A stretch of DNA of 64,000 nucleotides from an uncultured Bacteroidales bacterium. Lineage in GTDB: Bacteria > Bacteroidota > Bacteroidia > Bacteroidales > UBA932. Positions 32,258-39,672 of the stretch are shown here, in pieces (the first letter of the stretch is position 1; each line of letters opens with the position of its first letter). Both the position numbers and the translations under genes were made by a program. The notes below the pieces were generated by a model. It was given only the letters and a program-made list of their open reading frames with translations. It was not told the DNA's origin and searched no databases. The DNA lies in the NCBI GenBank assembly GCA_900318015.1, contig ONJB01000001.1, positions 1 through 64,000 of the forward strand, read 5' to 3'.

Positions 32258-32358
32258 ACGGGCTTCCGGAACGGACAAATCGGAGATTTGCGCTCCGCTC
32301 TCCGTTGCGGAACCCCGTCTTGCACGTCCGGCACAAGGCCGCCACTGGCGGCGGCCTT
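32257..32358 (+). promoter_or_regulatory. Structured leader element, copy J
   Basis: The outer stem 32257-32274 with 32302-32319 has 6+5+5 pairs with two single mismatches (GACGGG/CCCGTC, TTCCG/CGGAA, AACGG/CCGTT), the same layout as copy G with unrelated sequence. Inside is CAAATC-GGA-GATTTG (32276-32290); the second inner hairpin is absent. The separate hairpin AAGGCCGCC/GGCGGCCTT spans 32335-32358, and the ATG is 10 nt away. Confidence 0.68.
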
Positions 32359-32368
32359 GACAACAGAA

Positions 32369-33304
32369 ATGAAAAAAGCAGCCATCATCTACCACAAATC
32401 CGACTTCGACGGCATCGCCTCATACGCTATCGCGCGCAAGGCGCTGGAGAACAGATACGACATCACACCCTACCCGTACGCGTACGGATGCAAGAACGGC
32501 GCACCGGGAATGGACGAACTGGAGCAGTTCGACCTTGTCGTCATCGTGGACGTCTGCCTCCCCGCCGAGACGATGCGGCAGCTCTACGCCCTCCGCCGCA
32601 TGCGTCCGGAGGCCTTCGACTGCCTGTGGATCGACCACCACGAGAGCAGCATCTCGCTCTCCGTGCAGGAGGGCTTCTCCCTCCTCCACGGCTACCGCCA
32701 GCCCGAGGGCAAGGGCGCCTGCGAGCTCGCCTGGGAGTACTTCCGCGGCTACGGGTCCGCGAAGACGCCGAAAGCCGTCCAGTACCTGTCGGCCTACGAC
32801 GTTCACGACAAGGGGCGCTTCGACTGGAAAGGGGAGGTCATGCCGTTCCAGTGGGGGATGCGCGAGAGATACGACCTCGACGCGGCAGCCTTCGTCCGCG
32901 ACTACGAGCCTCTGATGAACGACAAGGCCCTTTTCGACTCCGTCCTGGAGGACGGCAGGCGCATCCTCCGATACGAGATCGGGGCGGGCAGCAGGGGAGT
33001 GGAGCAGAACGGCTTCGAGGTGACCATCGCCGGAGGCACGCGAGGCCTATGCTGCCTGACGAGCCGCTTCGGCTCGCTGGCCTTCGAGAGCCGCATGGAG
33101 AGGGAGGGCCAGGAGGTCGCCGTCTGTGTCAACCGCATCTCCGCCGACGCCTACCGCGTGGCGATGTACGCCCCGGGGGAATGCGGCCTCAACCTCGGCA
33201 GGTACATGGCCGAGAACTACGGCGGAGGAGGACACCCCGGCGCCGCCGGCGGGACGCTCACCTTCGAGCAGTTCAAGACGCTCCTTGTGGAATGCAAAAT
33301 CTGA
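32369..33304 (+). CDS. DHH-family phosphoesterase (DHH-DHHA1)
   Basis: 311 residues. Motif I is HKSDFDGIAS (D12, D14), motif II VIVDVCLP, the DHH triad WIDHHES is at D89-H90-H91, and the C-terminal DHHA1 signature is GGGGHPGAAGG (about 288-298). Such enzymes hydrolyse phosphodiesters in short RNA, cyclic dinucleotides or DNA. The length suits NrnA-type nano-RNases or c-di-AMP phosphodiesterases rather than RecJ. On a mobile element, degrading a cyclic-nucleotide defence signal is an interesting but unproven option. Confidence 0.87.
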   Translation: MKKAAIIYHKSDFDGIASYAIARKALENRYDITPYPYAYGCKNGAPGMDELEQFDLVVIVDVCLPAETMRQLYALRRMRPEAFDCLWIDHHESSISLSVQEGFSLLHGYRQPEGKGACELAWEYFRGYGSAKTPKAVQYLSAYDVHDKGRFDWKGEVMPFQWGMRERYDLDAAAFVRDYEPLMNDKALFDSVLEDGRRILRYEIGAGSRGVEQNGFEVTIAGGTRGLCCLTSRFGSLAFESRMEREGQEVAVCVNRISADAYRVAMYAPGECGLNLGRYMAENYGGGGHPGAAGGTLTFEQFKTLLVECKI

Positions 33305-33310
33305 ACAGCC

Positions 33311-33553
33311 ATGAGACAATCCATCGACACGCCCGCCGGGACCGTCACCCCCGGCACCCGCATCCTCATCGTACGGATGCAGGCGGAAACCGCCCCGTCC
33401 CGGGCCTTCCCCGACGGCGTAGACCACCAGGCCCGCGCCCTCGACGGACGGGAGGGCACCGTCAAGAGCATCGACGACGCCGGCCAGCTCCACGGAGACT
33501 GGGGCGGCCTCGCCGTCCAACCCGAGAACGACATCATCAGAATCATCAAATAG
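33311..33553 (+). CDS. DUF4314-like protein (80 aa)
   Basis: Pattern GTRILIVRMQ...DGREGTVKSIDDAGQLHGDWGGLAVQ...DIIRII matches the short SH3-like DUF4314 family of phages and plasmids (strand order G-x-R-h, G-T-V, W-G-G, D-x-I). Function of the family is unknown. Confidence 0.68.
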   Translation: MRQSIDTPAGTVTPGTRILIVRMQAETAPSRAFPDGVDHQARALDGREGTVKSIDDAGQLHGDWGGLAVQPENDIIRIIK

Positions 33554-33561
33554 AACCAGAC

Positions 33562-33711
33562 ATGGAACAAGTGAAGATCACCATCCTCTGCGACAAGGGT
33601 CACGTGGCCGACTCGCTCCGCGAGCTCGCGAACGCCGTCGATGAGAACGAGAACGAACCGACCCACTACGAGACCGAACACGTCGACGCCGAGTTCGACT
33701 GGGAACTCTAA
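33562..33711 (+). CDS. Small acidic hypothetical protein (49 aa)
   Basis: 49 residues reading MEQVKITILCDKGHVADSL...FDWEL. It lies 8 nt after one gene and 11 nt before the next, with GC-rich codons. Acidic, strand-helix; function unknown. Confidence 0.52.
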   Translation: MEQVKITILCDKGHVADSLRELANAVDENENEPTHYETEHVDAEFDWEL

Positions 33712-33722
33712 CCCGAGAGACC

Positions 33723-34466
33723 ATGGAAAAGACTCTCGCATCCCTTTCCGCCGCCTACAACAAGGCGAGCGAGGAATACACCAAGGCGCTCCTCGAAAGA
33801 ATCAAGGAGCTGCTCGCATCCATCAACCCGTCGGACCCCGCCCACACCGTCGACATCAAGGACCTCCTGGAAGAGAACAGGGTCAAGTGGGTGGGCAAGT
33901 GCTGGACGCCCGGGGAATCGGCGGAGAACTACATCCTCTTCTCCTTCGGAACCGAGGCCGGCTGCAACAGGCCGTTCGCGTCCAAGGGCGACCTCACCGC
34001 CACTGGATACGGCGTCACGGACCCCGATGACGAGTGGACCTTCGACGAGGAGAACTTCTCCATCGCCGAACTCAAAGCCATCCTTGAAACGCTCTCCGAA
34101 GTGAAGAACGCCCTGGACGAGGGCGACTTCGCCATCGACGGCTCATCCGTCAGGGAGGCGCTCTACGAGCACATCGGCTACTACAACGACACGGAGGACC
34201 TCCTCCTGCTGGCCAGGATGGACGACGCTGCCGTCGTGAAGATGATGCTCGACGGGGAAGGCGCCTTCCACACCACGCCGGGAGAGACGCTCAACCTGGA
34301 CGAGGTAGAGAGCACCTGCGACAGGAAGGCCGCAAGGACCGGCGACTACCTCGTCGTGAACGGCGCGAAGGACGTGGACGACCCCGAGGAGGCATTCGCC
34401 GAACCCGACCCCGACTGCGGGGTGTTCGTGGACATCTACAAGCTCGTCACCATCAAGGAATCCTAA
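33723..34466 (+). CDS. Hypothetical acidic protein (247 aa)
   Basis: Helical N-terminus (LERIKELLASI), a strand-rich centre and an acidic end. The order helix / YILFSFGTEAGC / helix recalls the 9,381-10,073 product, but the similarity is too weak to claim homology. No catalytic motif. Confidence 0.62.
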   Translation: MEKTLASLSAAYNKASEEYTKALLERIKELLASINPSDPAHTVDIKDLLEENRVKWVGKCWTPGESAENYILFSFGTEAGCNRPFASKGDLTATGYGVTDPDDEWTFDEENFSIAELKAILETLSEVKNALDEGDFAIDGSSVREALYEHIGYYNDTEDLLLLARMDDAAVVKMMLDGEGAFHTTPGETLNLDEVESTCDRKAARTGDYLVVNGAKDVDDPEEAFAEPDPDCGVFVDIYKLVTIKES

Positions 34467-34477
34467 TCCCGCACGCC

Positions 34478-34726
34478 ATGATAGACCTCAACCTCATGCA
34501 GTACCTGATCTGCATCCTCGGCGCCCTCATCGCCATATTCGTCTGCCTCGTCGCCATCCGATACGAGCTACGCTCCATCTGGCAGAACGGCATCCAGACC
34601 TCCAGCGAGACGATCGTGTCCGAAGCCGACATCAAGAAGATCGCCCGCCTGGTCATCCAGGAGATCAAGAACAGCGGCTTCATCATCCAGGAAACCAACA
34701 ACAGAACGGAAAATGACACTCATTGA
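34478..34726 (+). CDS. Small membrane protein with helical tail (82 aa)
   Basis: One membrane segment at about residues 7-27 (MQYLICILGALIAIFVCLVAI) followed by a charged helical tail. Overlaps the next gene by 14 nt. The shape suits a membrane anchor or phage-holin-like spacer protein, but it has no distinguishing feature. Confidence 0.6.
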   Translation: MIDLNLMQYLICILGALIAIFVCLVAIRYELRSIWQNGIQTSSETIVSEADIKKIARLVIQEIKNSGFIIQETNNRTENDTH

Positions 34727-35636
34727 ATTCCTGTCCCTCGGCATCAAGCAGGGACAGAAGGTGACGCTCCACCTGAAGGACAGCAACAAGGCCGGCACGG
34801 TTACCGTGCGGGCCTTCTTTTTCGGCTTCCGCTTCGAAGCCTACAGCTCCGTCGCGTACAAGCCCGAGCAGATCATCCCCGTCTTCAACAAGGTGGCGAA
34901 GAACGGGAAGATGCTCAGGGCCCACATCGACCAGTCCACCTGGCCCGAGTACATCGAATACATCGAAACGGACGACAACGCCCAGACCCTGGACAGCGAC
35001 ACCGCCTGCTCCCTCCTCAACGCGACGGAAAATCTCGAACAGGCCGCAAAGCGGCAGGTCCGCGACATCCTCAAGGAGATGAACACCCTCTTCCCCGGGA
35101 AGCGGATCCTGCTCGGACCCGACACCTACGAGGTCGATGTCGACTACTACCTCAAGTACGGTTCCGACTCCGGCTACGTGGATTCCGCCGGATGGGATGA
35201 CGACGCACCCGTCTACGGCCTGTCGCTCTCCTGCGAGCACGTTGACAGAGCCACCGCCGGCTCCTTCCGCGTCCAGTGGCAGGACATGCTCCATTCTGTC
35301 CTCCAGGCGATCGAGTACCCCGTCATCGACGTCTACGACAAGAAGGAGAACTTCGTCGACACGGACACGGCGACCTGGAAGGACATCCCGCTCCCCGACC
35401 CGAAGGCGTGCCCGGTCCTCGACGCCTGCGGCTGCCTCCACGCCCTCCGTGCGAACCTCTGGTTCGAGAGCCTCGACGTTGAGGACAAGAAACGCGAGTT
35501 CGACAACATCTACAGGCAATACCTCAACAAGCCGGCAGGCAGCGGCCCCGACGGGTTCGTGGCGTACCTCGACTCGTTCTGGTGCAACCTGAAACCCAAG
35601 GCGAAGACGCTGTTCCTCCCCGACAAGAAAAGCTGA
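34713..35636 (+). CDS. Hypothetical protein (307 aa)
   Basis: Soluble and acidic. The N-terminal ~75 residues are strand-rich and the remainder is mixed. Cys-rich segment ACPVLDACGCLHALR near residue 230. No family recognised. Starts inside the previous gene (14 nt overlap). Confidence 0.62.
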   Translation: MTLIEFLSLGIKQGQKVTLHLKDSNKAGTVTVRAFFFGFRFEAYSSVAYKPEQIIPVFNKVAKNGKMLRAHIDQSTWPEYIEYIETDDNAQTLDSDTACSLLNATENLEQAAKRQVRDILKEMNTLFPGKRILLGPDTYEVDVDYYLKYGSDSGYVDSAGWDDDAPVYGLSLSCEHVDRATAGSFRVQWQDMLHSVLQAIEYPVIDVYDKKENFVDTDTATWKDIPLPDPKACPVLDACGCLHALRANLWFESLDVEDKKREFDNIYRQYLNKPAGSGPDGFVAYLDSFWCNLKPKAKTLFLPDKKS

Positions 35637-35642
35637 CGCAAC

Positions 35643-36104
35643 ATGAACAAAGAAAAAACCGACAAGGACCTGTCCCTCGCCCAGATCCGCCGGCACACCC
35701 GGAACCAGCGCGAGTTCGAGAACCGTTGCAGGGACCAGTTCCTGCGCAACGCAAAAGATTACATCAAGGCCCATCCCGACCTGAAGGACGGCCGCATCCA
35801 CTTCGACCCCCTCGACTCGTTCACGGGCACCTGGGAAAGATACGGATGCCACGAAGGCGTGGTCGTCGCCGTCAGCCTCGGCAAGGATGGTGACGTGCTT
35901 TTCGACCTCGACCTCGACTACGAGGTGAAGAAGGACCAGCCGCTCGTCTTCGAGAAGGGCTGGGGCGTGTACATCACGGACTGGACCTACGCCCTCCTCT
36001 TCCTGCTCCAGGCGTTCAAGGACCCCTACGAACCGGAAGACGAGGAAGAAGACGAAGACGAGGGTAAGGGCGAAGAGGAAGGAACGGGAAACGGGGAGGA
36101 ATAG
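35643..36104 (+). CDS. Hypothetical protein with acidic tail (153 aa)
   Basis: The N-terminal third is basic (ARG/LYS-rich; QIRRHTRNQREFENRC), followed by a beta-rich part and a tail of about 25 residues almost wholly Glu/Asp. Such tails are often used for protein contacts or DNA mimicry. No family is recognised. Confidence 0.6.
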   Translation: MNKEKTDKDLSLAQIRRHTRNQREFENRCRDQFLRNAKDYIKAHPDLKDGRIHFDPLDSFTGTWERYGCHEGVVVAVSLGKDGDVLFDLDLDYEVKKDQPLVFEKGWGVYITDWTYALLFLLQAFKDPYEPEDEEEDEDEGKGEEEGTGNGEE

Positions 36105-36107
36105 GCC

Positions 36108-36548
36108 ATGGTCAAGAAACTCTCCGAGATGTCCGCACGGGAGGTCAGGGACCTCCTTGCGGAAAAATACGCCTGGGACCTCGAGGCGCTGGCCAGAGAC
36201 CACCGCATCGGCCTCCAAGAGGCTGCCGCGCTGCTCCGGAACGGGGGAGGGGAGCTGGAGAAGACGCCGGACACCCCCACCGTCGCGTCCTACGACGTCC
36301 TCTTCGTCCCGTTGGTGAACGTCAAGGTGGCCGTCGCCAATCCCGAAAACCCGACCGAGACGGAAATTGAATCCATCATCGACGCGGCGGTCGAGGAAGT
36401 GGCGAAGCAGTTCTACGAGAAGGTCAGCACCGAGAACCTCCAGTTCGTCCGGCTCTACCAGAAGGACGCCACGAAACCCGATGCCCCCGAGTACAACCTG
36501 TACGTCGAAGGCGCGCCGCTGGTCGTCGACCCCCGTTTCTCCGAATGA
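36108..36548 (+). CDS. Hypothetical protein (146 aa)
   Basis: N-terminal helices (MVKKLSEMSAREVRDLLAEKYAW) could be a small DNA-binding unit. The C-terminal half is beta-alpha. It starts 3 nt after the acidic-tail gene. No known family. Confidence 0.6.
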   Translation: MVKKLSEMSAREVRDLLAEKYAWDLEALARDHRIGLQEAAALLRNGGGELEKTPDTPTVASYDVLFVPLVNVKVAVANPENPTETEIESIIDAAVEEVAKQFYEKVSTENLQFVRLYQKDATKPDAPEYNLYVEGAPLVVDPRFSE

Positions 36549-36566
36549 CCTCGGCATCACCGAAGT

Positions 36567-36598
36567 AAGAAAGCATAAAAGCAAGAAAGCATAAAAGC
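36567..36598 (+). repeat. Tandem 16-bp direct repeat before an ATG
   Basis: AAGAAAGCATAAAAGC occurs twice in a row without mismatch (36567-36582 and 36583-36598), ending directly at the ATG at 36599. The tract is A-rich, so it may enhance translation initiation in an organism lacking strong Shine-Dalgarno sites, or have arisen by slippage. Confidence 0.85.
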
Positions 36599-37096
36599 AT
36601 GAACTCAAGAAAGAAAGAACTGGGCACGATCGCCCTTCCGACGGGCCGAGCCTTCGTCACCGACCCCGGCTACCCGCCCGATGCGCAACACGCACACACG
36701 CTCTCCGTCCTCCCGGGCAACTACAACTGCAAGGTGACCATCCTGGAGAGCCGCCGCCACGGCGCCCGCCCCTTCGTCCTGGAAGCGGTCCACGAGAGCA
36801 GGAAACTGCCGTACTACTCCGAGGAGGCCCCGTTCAAGGTCTTCGTCGACAGCGGCCAGGCCTCGATCATCGAGGAGGAAAGCTACCGCAAGCTCCACGC
36901 CTCGGAAAAGAGCGAGGACGCCTTCTACCGCAAGCTCTGGCCCCTGACGTCAATCACGGGCAAGAAAGGCGGAGCCGGCCTCCTCGGTCGCTACGGCGTC
37001 GCCTGCGCCTCCGGATTTGGAGACGGGGCATACCGGTGCATCCTCGCCCGGAACAAGAACAGGGACATCGTCGCCATCAAGGTCGTCTTCACCTGA
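36599..37096 (+). CDS. DUF4241-like protein (165 aa)
   Basis: Fits the DUF4241 layout: an N-terminal GTIALPTGRAFVTDPGY, a middle PFKVFVDSGQASII, and a C-terminal CASGFGDGAYRCILARNKNRDI. Proteins of this family are common in Bacteroidota and phage/plasmid contexts; no activity is established. Its ATG is set by the tandem repeat just upstream. Confidence 0.68.
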   Translation: MNSRKKELGTIALPTGRAFVTDPGYPPDAQHAHTLSVLPGNYNCKVTILESRRHGARPFVLEAVHESRKLPYYSEEAPFKVFVDSGQASIIEEESYRKLHASEKSEDAFYRKLWPLTSITGKKGGAGLLGRYGVACASGFGDGAYRCILARNKNRDIVAIKVVFT

Positions 37097-37149
37097 CGAC
37101 CCCGCTACGGCGGCGGGCTCACCCGCCAAACACACACCACACCAATCCG

Positions 37150-37476
37150 ATGAAAAAGACTTTCTCCCGGTGGCTCGAAGAAGCCGTCGCGGCCGCCATT
37201 GCGGCCATCAACAGCTACCAGGGTCCCGGCCGCGTCAGGCTCGCCACCGGCGAGCACGCCATCGACAACGACGACGCCTGGATCATCCTCAGGGACGTCC
37301 CCGAAGAGTCCCCCCTGTGCCGGGACAAACGCGAGCAGCGCCTCCGCGAGAAGGAGGGCGACGCCCACAAGATCGAATGGGAAGACTACAGCATCCGCGA
37401 GAGGTGGTCCGCCGAAACCGTATGCCGGTACGCCGACCAACTTCTCGCAAAGGCCGGATCCACCCGCAAATACTGA
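37150..37476 (+). CDS. Hypothetical protein (108 aa)
   Basis: N-terminal helix (MKKTFSRWLEEAVAAAIAAINSY), followed by a polar and basic region. No signal peptide. Unrecognised. Confidence 0.57.
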   Translation: MKKTFSRWLEEAVAAAIAAINSYQGPGRVRLATGEHAIDNDDAWIILRDVPEESPLCRDKREQRLREKEGDAHKIEWEDYSIRERWSAETVCRYADQLLAKAGSTRKY

Positions 37477-37482
37477 CGCACC

Positions 37483-37878
37483 ATGGGACAGACATACTCG
37501 GTCATCCTTAAAATGAAGGTCACCGACGAGGCGGGGGCGATAAAGGCCCTCCACGACAAGATCGCCGACGGCGAAAAGGACCGCACCGACTACAACGTCG
37601 AACACTTCCGCCAGATAGGCGTGGACACCGACACCCTCGAAGGACTCGTACGCCTGTTCATCGGCGGATGGGAGGGGAAGGTGGACACATCCAGAAAGGG
37701 ACGCTTCGTCCGGTACGACTCGGGGTTCGACTCCTGCTACGGCTGGGAAGGCGTGATGATGGAGATGTTCGACGTCCTCGCCCCCTTCCTCGCCGACAAC
37801 TCGTACATCACCATCTATCCCGACAGCGGAGTGGACCATGCGAAGGTGGTCGGCGGAAAAGCCGTCTGGACCAGCTGA
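37483..37878 (+). CDS. Hypothetical protein (131 aa)
   Basis: Strand-helix start (TYSVILKMKVTDEAGAIKALHDK) and a Gly/Phe/Tyr-rich second half (IGGWEGKVDTSRKGRFVRY). The last gene of the + strand accessory region, followed by a repeat-rich non-coding tract and a terminator-like hairpin. Confidence 0.6.
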   Translation: MGQTYSVILKMKVTDEAGAIKALHDKIADGEKDRTDYNVEHFRQIGVDTDTLEGLVRLFIGGWEGKVDTSRKGRFVRYDSGFDSCYGWEGVMMEMFDVLAPFLADNSYITIYPDSGVDHAKVVGGKAVWTS

Positions 37879-37889
37879 GGCTTACCCAA

Positions 37890-38009
37890 ATACCTAACTA
37901 CATATCTACATATCTACATATAAATATGGAAATTCAGCCATATATCACAGATGTGATATGTAGAACACATGTAACAGATGCCATACTTATGACAGATGCC
38001 ATACATGTG
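37890..38009 (+). repeat. Iteron-like repeat tract in a non-coding region
   Basis: AT-rich 8-mers related to TACATATC recur three times at about 37,900-37,923. ATATCAC-AGAT-GTGATAT forms a perfect palindrome (37942-37959). ACAGATGCCATAC occurs twice, 18 nt apart (37974-37986, 37992-38004), with a third partial ACAGATG at 37947. CACATGT (37967-37973) and ACATGTG (38003-38009) frame the repeats. The 37,879-38,146 gap is non-coding. A replication-origin, partition or operator site is possible. Confidence 0.6.
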
Positions 38010-38022
38010 ACAACCGCAACCT

Positions 38023-38060
38023 GAAAGTCCCCGACGACCTTACGGCCGCCGGGGACTTTC
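38023..38060 (+). terminator. Bidirectional terminator-like hairpin
   Basis: GAAAGTCCCCG (38023-38033) pairs perfectly with CGGGGACTTTC (38050-38060). It lies between the convergent ends of the + strand operon and the - strand RHH gene. No long T run follows on the + strand, so termination efficiency is uncertain. Confidence 0.6.
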
Positions 38061-38146
38061 GTCGTGCCGGCATGGAACCATCTCCCACCCTCCCGCTCAC
38101 GCACAAGCCCACGCCACCCCAAAAATAACCATCAGACAAACATCCT

Positions 38147-38536
38147 CTACTTGGAGACAGGCAGCGACTTCATACAATCGGCAAAGACGGACTCGACATA
38201 GCTGGAAACCGCCTCCCTGACAACCTCCGAGATGCTGCGCTTCTGAACGAGGGCGACAAGCTTAACCTGCTGGACCACGGTATCCGGAAACATGGCGGTC
38301 AGACGAACGCCATTCCGCTCGGCAGACGCCTCTGGCCTGCCAGATTCCGTCTTCTTCCGGGACTTCCTCGAAGGACGCCCGACACCCTCCCTGGTGACAG
38401 ACTTATCCACAGGGCTCTGCGACGGAGAATTTTCTTCTCCTTCCTCGGGCCCGGTTGCGTCGTTTCCACCATTGAGCACCTTTTCATACTCGCTCCAGGA
38501 GTCTCCCTGATCTTCCATATCAAACTGCTTTGCCAT
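38147..38536 (-). CDS. Ribbon-helix-helix DNA-binding protein
   Basis: 129 residues. The N-terminal 75 are polar and disordered (Glu, Ser, Arg, Lys-rich). The C-terminal 45 fit an RHH fold: strand GVRLTAMF, helix DTVVQQVKLVALVQK, then RSISEVVREAVSSYVE. RHH proteins act as dimers on short palindromes, in partition, relaxosome or copy control. Its promoter is a strong Bacteroidota type, and the palindromes at 38,870 and 38,909 are candidate binding sites. Confidence 0.78.
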   Translation of the reverse strand: MAKQFDMEDQGDSWSEYEKVLNGGNDATGPEEGEENSPSQSPVDKSVTREGVGRPSRKSRKKTESGRPEASAERNGVRLTAMFPDTVVQQVKLVALVQKRSISEVVREAVSSYVESVFADCMKSLPVSK

Positions 38537-38550
38537 ATCTTTCTTTTTTG

Positions 38551-38582
38551 CAAAAGTAGGAAATCCGCTTTAATTTACAAAA
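38551..38582 (-). promoter_or_regulatory. Bacteroidota promoter of the RHH gene
   Basis: Read on the - strand: TTTTG (38582-38578), a 19-nt spacer, then TACTTTTG (38558-38551). This is the exact TTTG-N19-TAnnTTTG consensus and sits 15 nt before the ATG at 38536. It is the best promoter in the window. Confidence 0.8.
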
Positions 38583-38820
38583 TTATAATTTTATAAATTT
38601 ATCAAACGCACTTTTTATAAAGTTAGCGTTTTACAACTTTACAATTTTACAACTTTATAACCTTATAAATTGTGAACATGTGCGTTTTATAACATTATAA
38701 TCTGATAACATTAGCATCGTATCATGTAAAATCGTTGCCTTAATCAATTGAATAACGCTGAAAATTTCTGACTACGGAAAGAAATTATCTTGATTTTTTG
38801 AATCCTTTTTGTTTAATTTG
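38560..38820. other. AT-rich non-coding tract
   Basis: About 260 nt of AT-rich DNA in a GC-rich element, with recurring TTTATAA/TTTACAA/TTATAAA words. It separates the divergent RHH and mobilisation genes. Easy melting suits an origin of replication, oriT or a promoter region. On the + strand, TCTTG then TTAATTTG about 20 nt later forms a promoter-like pair ending near 38,820. Confidence 0.7.
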
Positions 38821-38869
38821 CGCCATGAAGACGAATGTCAAATGGTCAAATTTAACCAAGGCAAGGTGT

Positions 38870-39038
38870 GTAAGTGTCGGACACTTACTCCCGGACGCCA
38901 TGCTACGTGCAAGTGTCATACACTTTTGCACGTCCGGGCCCTTGCTTTTCCGGATGATTTTTTCAACCAAAAAATCCCCGAAAAAGATACGCTCGGCCAA
39001 ATTGACCGAGCGAGTTCCGCACCTCCGCAGTCGGTGCG
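38870..39038. other. Candidate oriT / operator region with repeated palindromes
   Basis: GTAAGTGTC-G-GACACTTAC (38870-38888) is a perfect 19-bp palindrome. AAGTGTC-AT-ACACTT (within 38909-38929) repeats its core, 39 nt on, enclosed by CCCGGAC (38890-38896) with GTCCGGG (38932-38938). Two more hairpins follow: CGCTCGG/CCGAGCG (38990-39012) and CGCACC/GGTGCG (39018-39038). Position just upstream of the relaxosome genes is where oriT is expected. Short ORFs at 38,798-39,075 here look spurious. Confidence 0.55.
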
Positions 39039-39089
39039 TCCCGGCAGGGGCCTGAATAAAACAACCTTCATGTGACAAAAAAAAGAACG

Positions 39090-39668
39090 ATGAAACCATC
39101 AAAAAGCGAGCAGAAAGAGATACGGAAACAATATATGAAAACCGTAAACAAGAACAGGGCGATCATCCGTATGAGTCCGGAGGAGAAGACTCTCCTCCAG
39201 GAAGAAATGCGTCAGAACGGCTGGGACAACCTGAGCGGTTTCATCAAGTACAAGCTGTTCGGCCTGGACCCTGACCGGAAGATAGAGTCGCTCATCAAGT
39301 CGGGCAACCCCGACTCGATAGCCCTCCTCCTTCGGAACCAGCTGATGGACCTCACCAGCCAGTACATCTACATCCGATACCGGTATGACCGGGACATGAA
39401 CCAGCTATACAGAGAAGAAGGCGTAAACCTGAAAGAATGGACCAAGGCGACAAACAAATGGCATTCCGCCCTGGTCAAGGCCACCAACGAGTCCTTCGCC
39501 CTCTTGCGGAAGGTGGCCGTCCAGCTCGGTCTGAACGACTTCCTCGTGGCCGAGTCCGACGACATGAGCATCGACCTCGACAACGCGACAAAGGAGGAGC
39601 TCGACGCCCTGGCCGCCCAGATACACAAAGAAAACACGGCCCTCGGCCGACCCGACACATTCGATTGA
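39090..39668 (+). CDS. Mobilisation accessory (relaxosome) protein, MobA/MbpA-like
   Basis: 192 residues. A GTG at 39072 would also open the frame; the ATG at 39090 after an A-run is preferred. The N-terminal part fits the RHH-like region of relaxosome accessory proteins (NRAIIRMSPEEKTLLQEEMRQNGW, LSGFIKYKLFG). A long helical region follows. Position between a candidate oriT and the SSB/relaxase genes supports a nicking-accessory role. The exact family is inferred. Confidence 0.65.
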   Translation: MKPSKSEQKEIRKQYMKTVNKNRAIIRMSPEEKTLLQEEMRQNGWDNLSGFIKYKLFGLDPDRKIESLIKSGNPDSIALLLRNQLMDLTSQYIYIRYRYDRDMNQLYREEGVNLKEWTKATNKWHSALVKATNESFALLRKVAVQLGLNDFLVAESDDMSIDLDNATKEELDALAAQIHKENTALGRPDTFD

Positions 39669-39672
39669 CGAT

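Noticed and set aside
1131-32358. The structured leaders as integron attC sites
   Set aside because: The imperfect stems between small genes recall attC, but no GTTRRRY/RYYYAAC core boxes or integrase gene were found, the outer arms are unrelated between copies, and an extra hairpin follows each.
38798-39075. Short ORFs in the candidate oriT region
   Set aside because: Two overlapping ORFs of 85-88 codons have composition set by the hairpins and no conserved pattern; the sequence is better explained as a non-coding control region.
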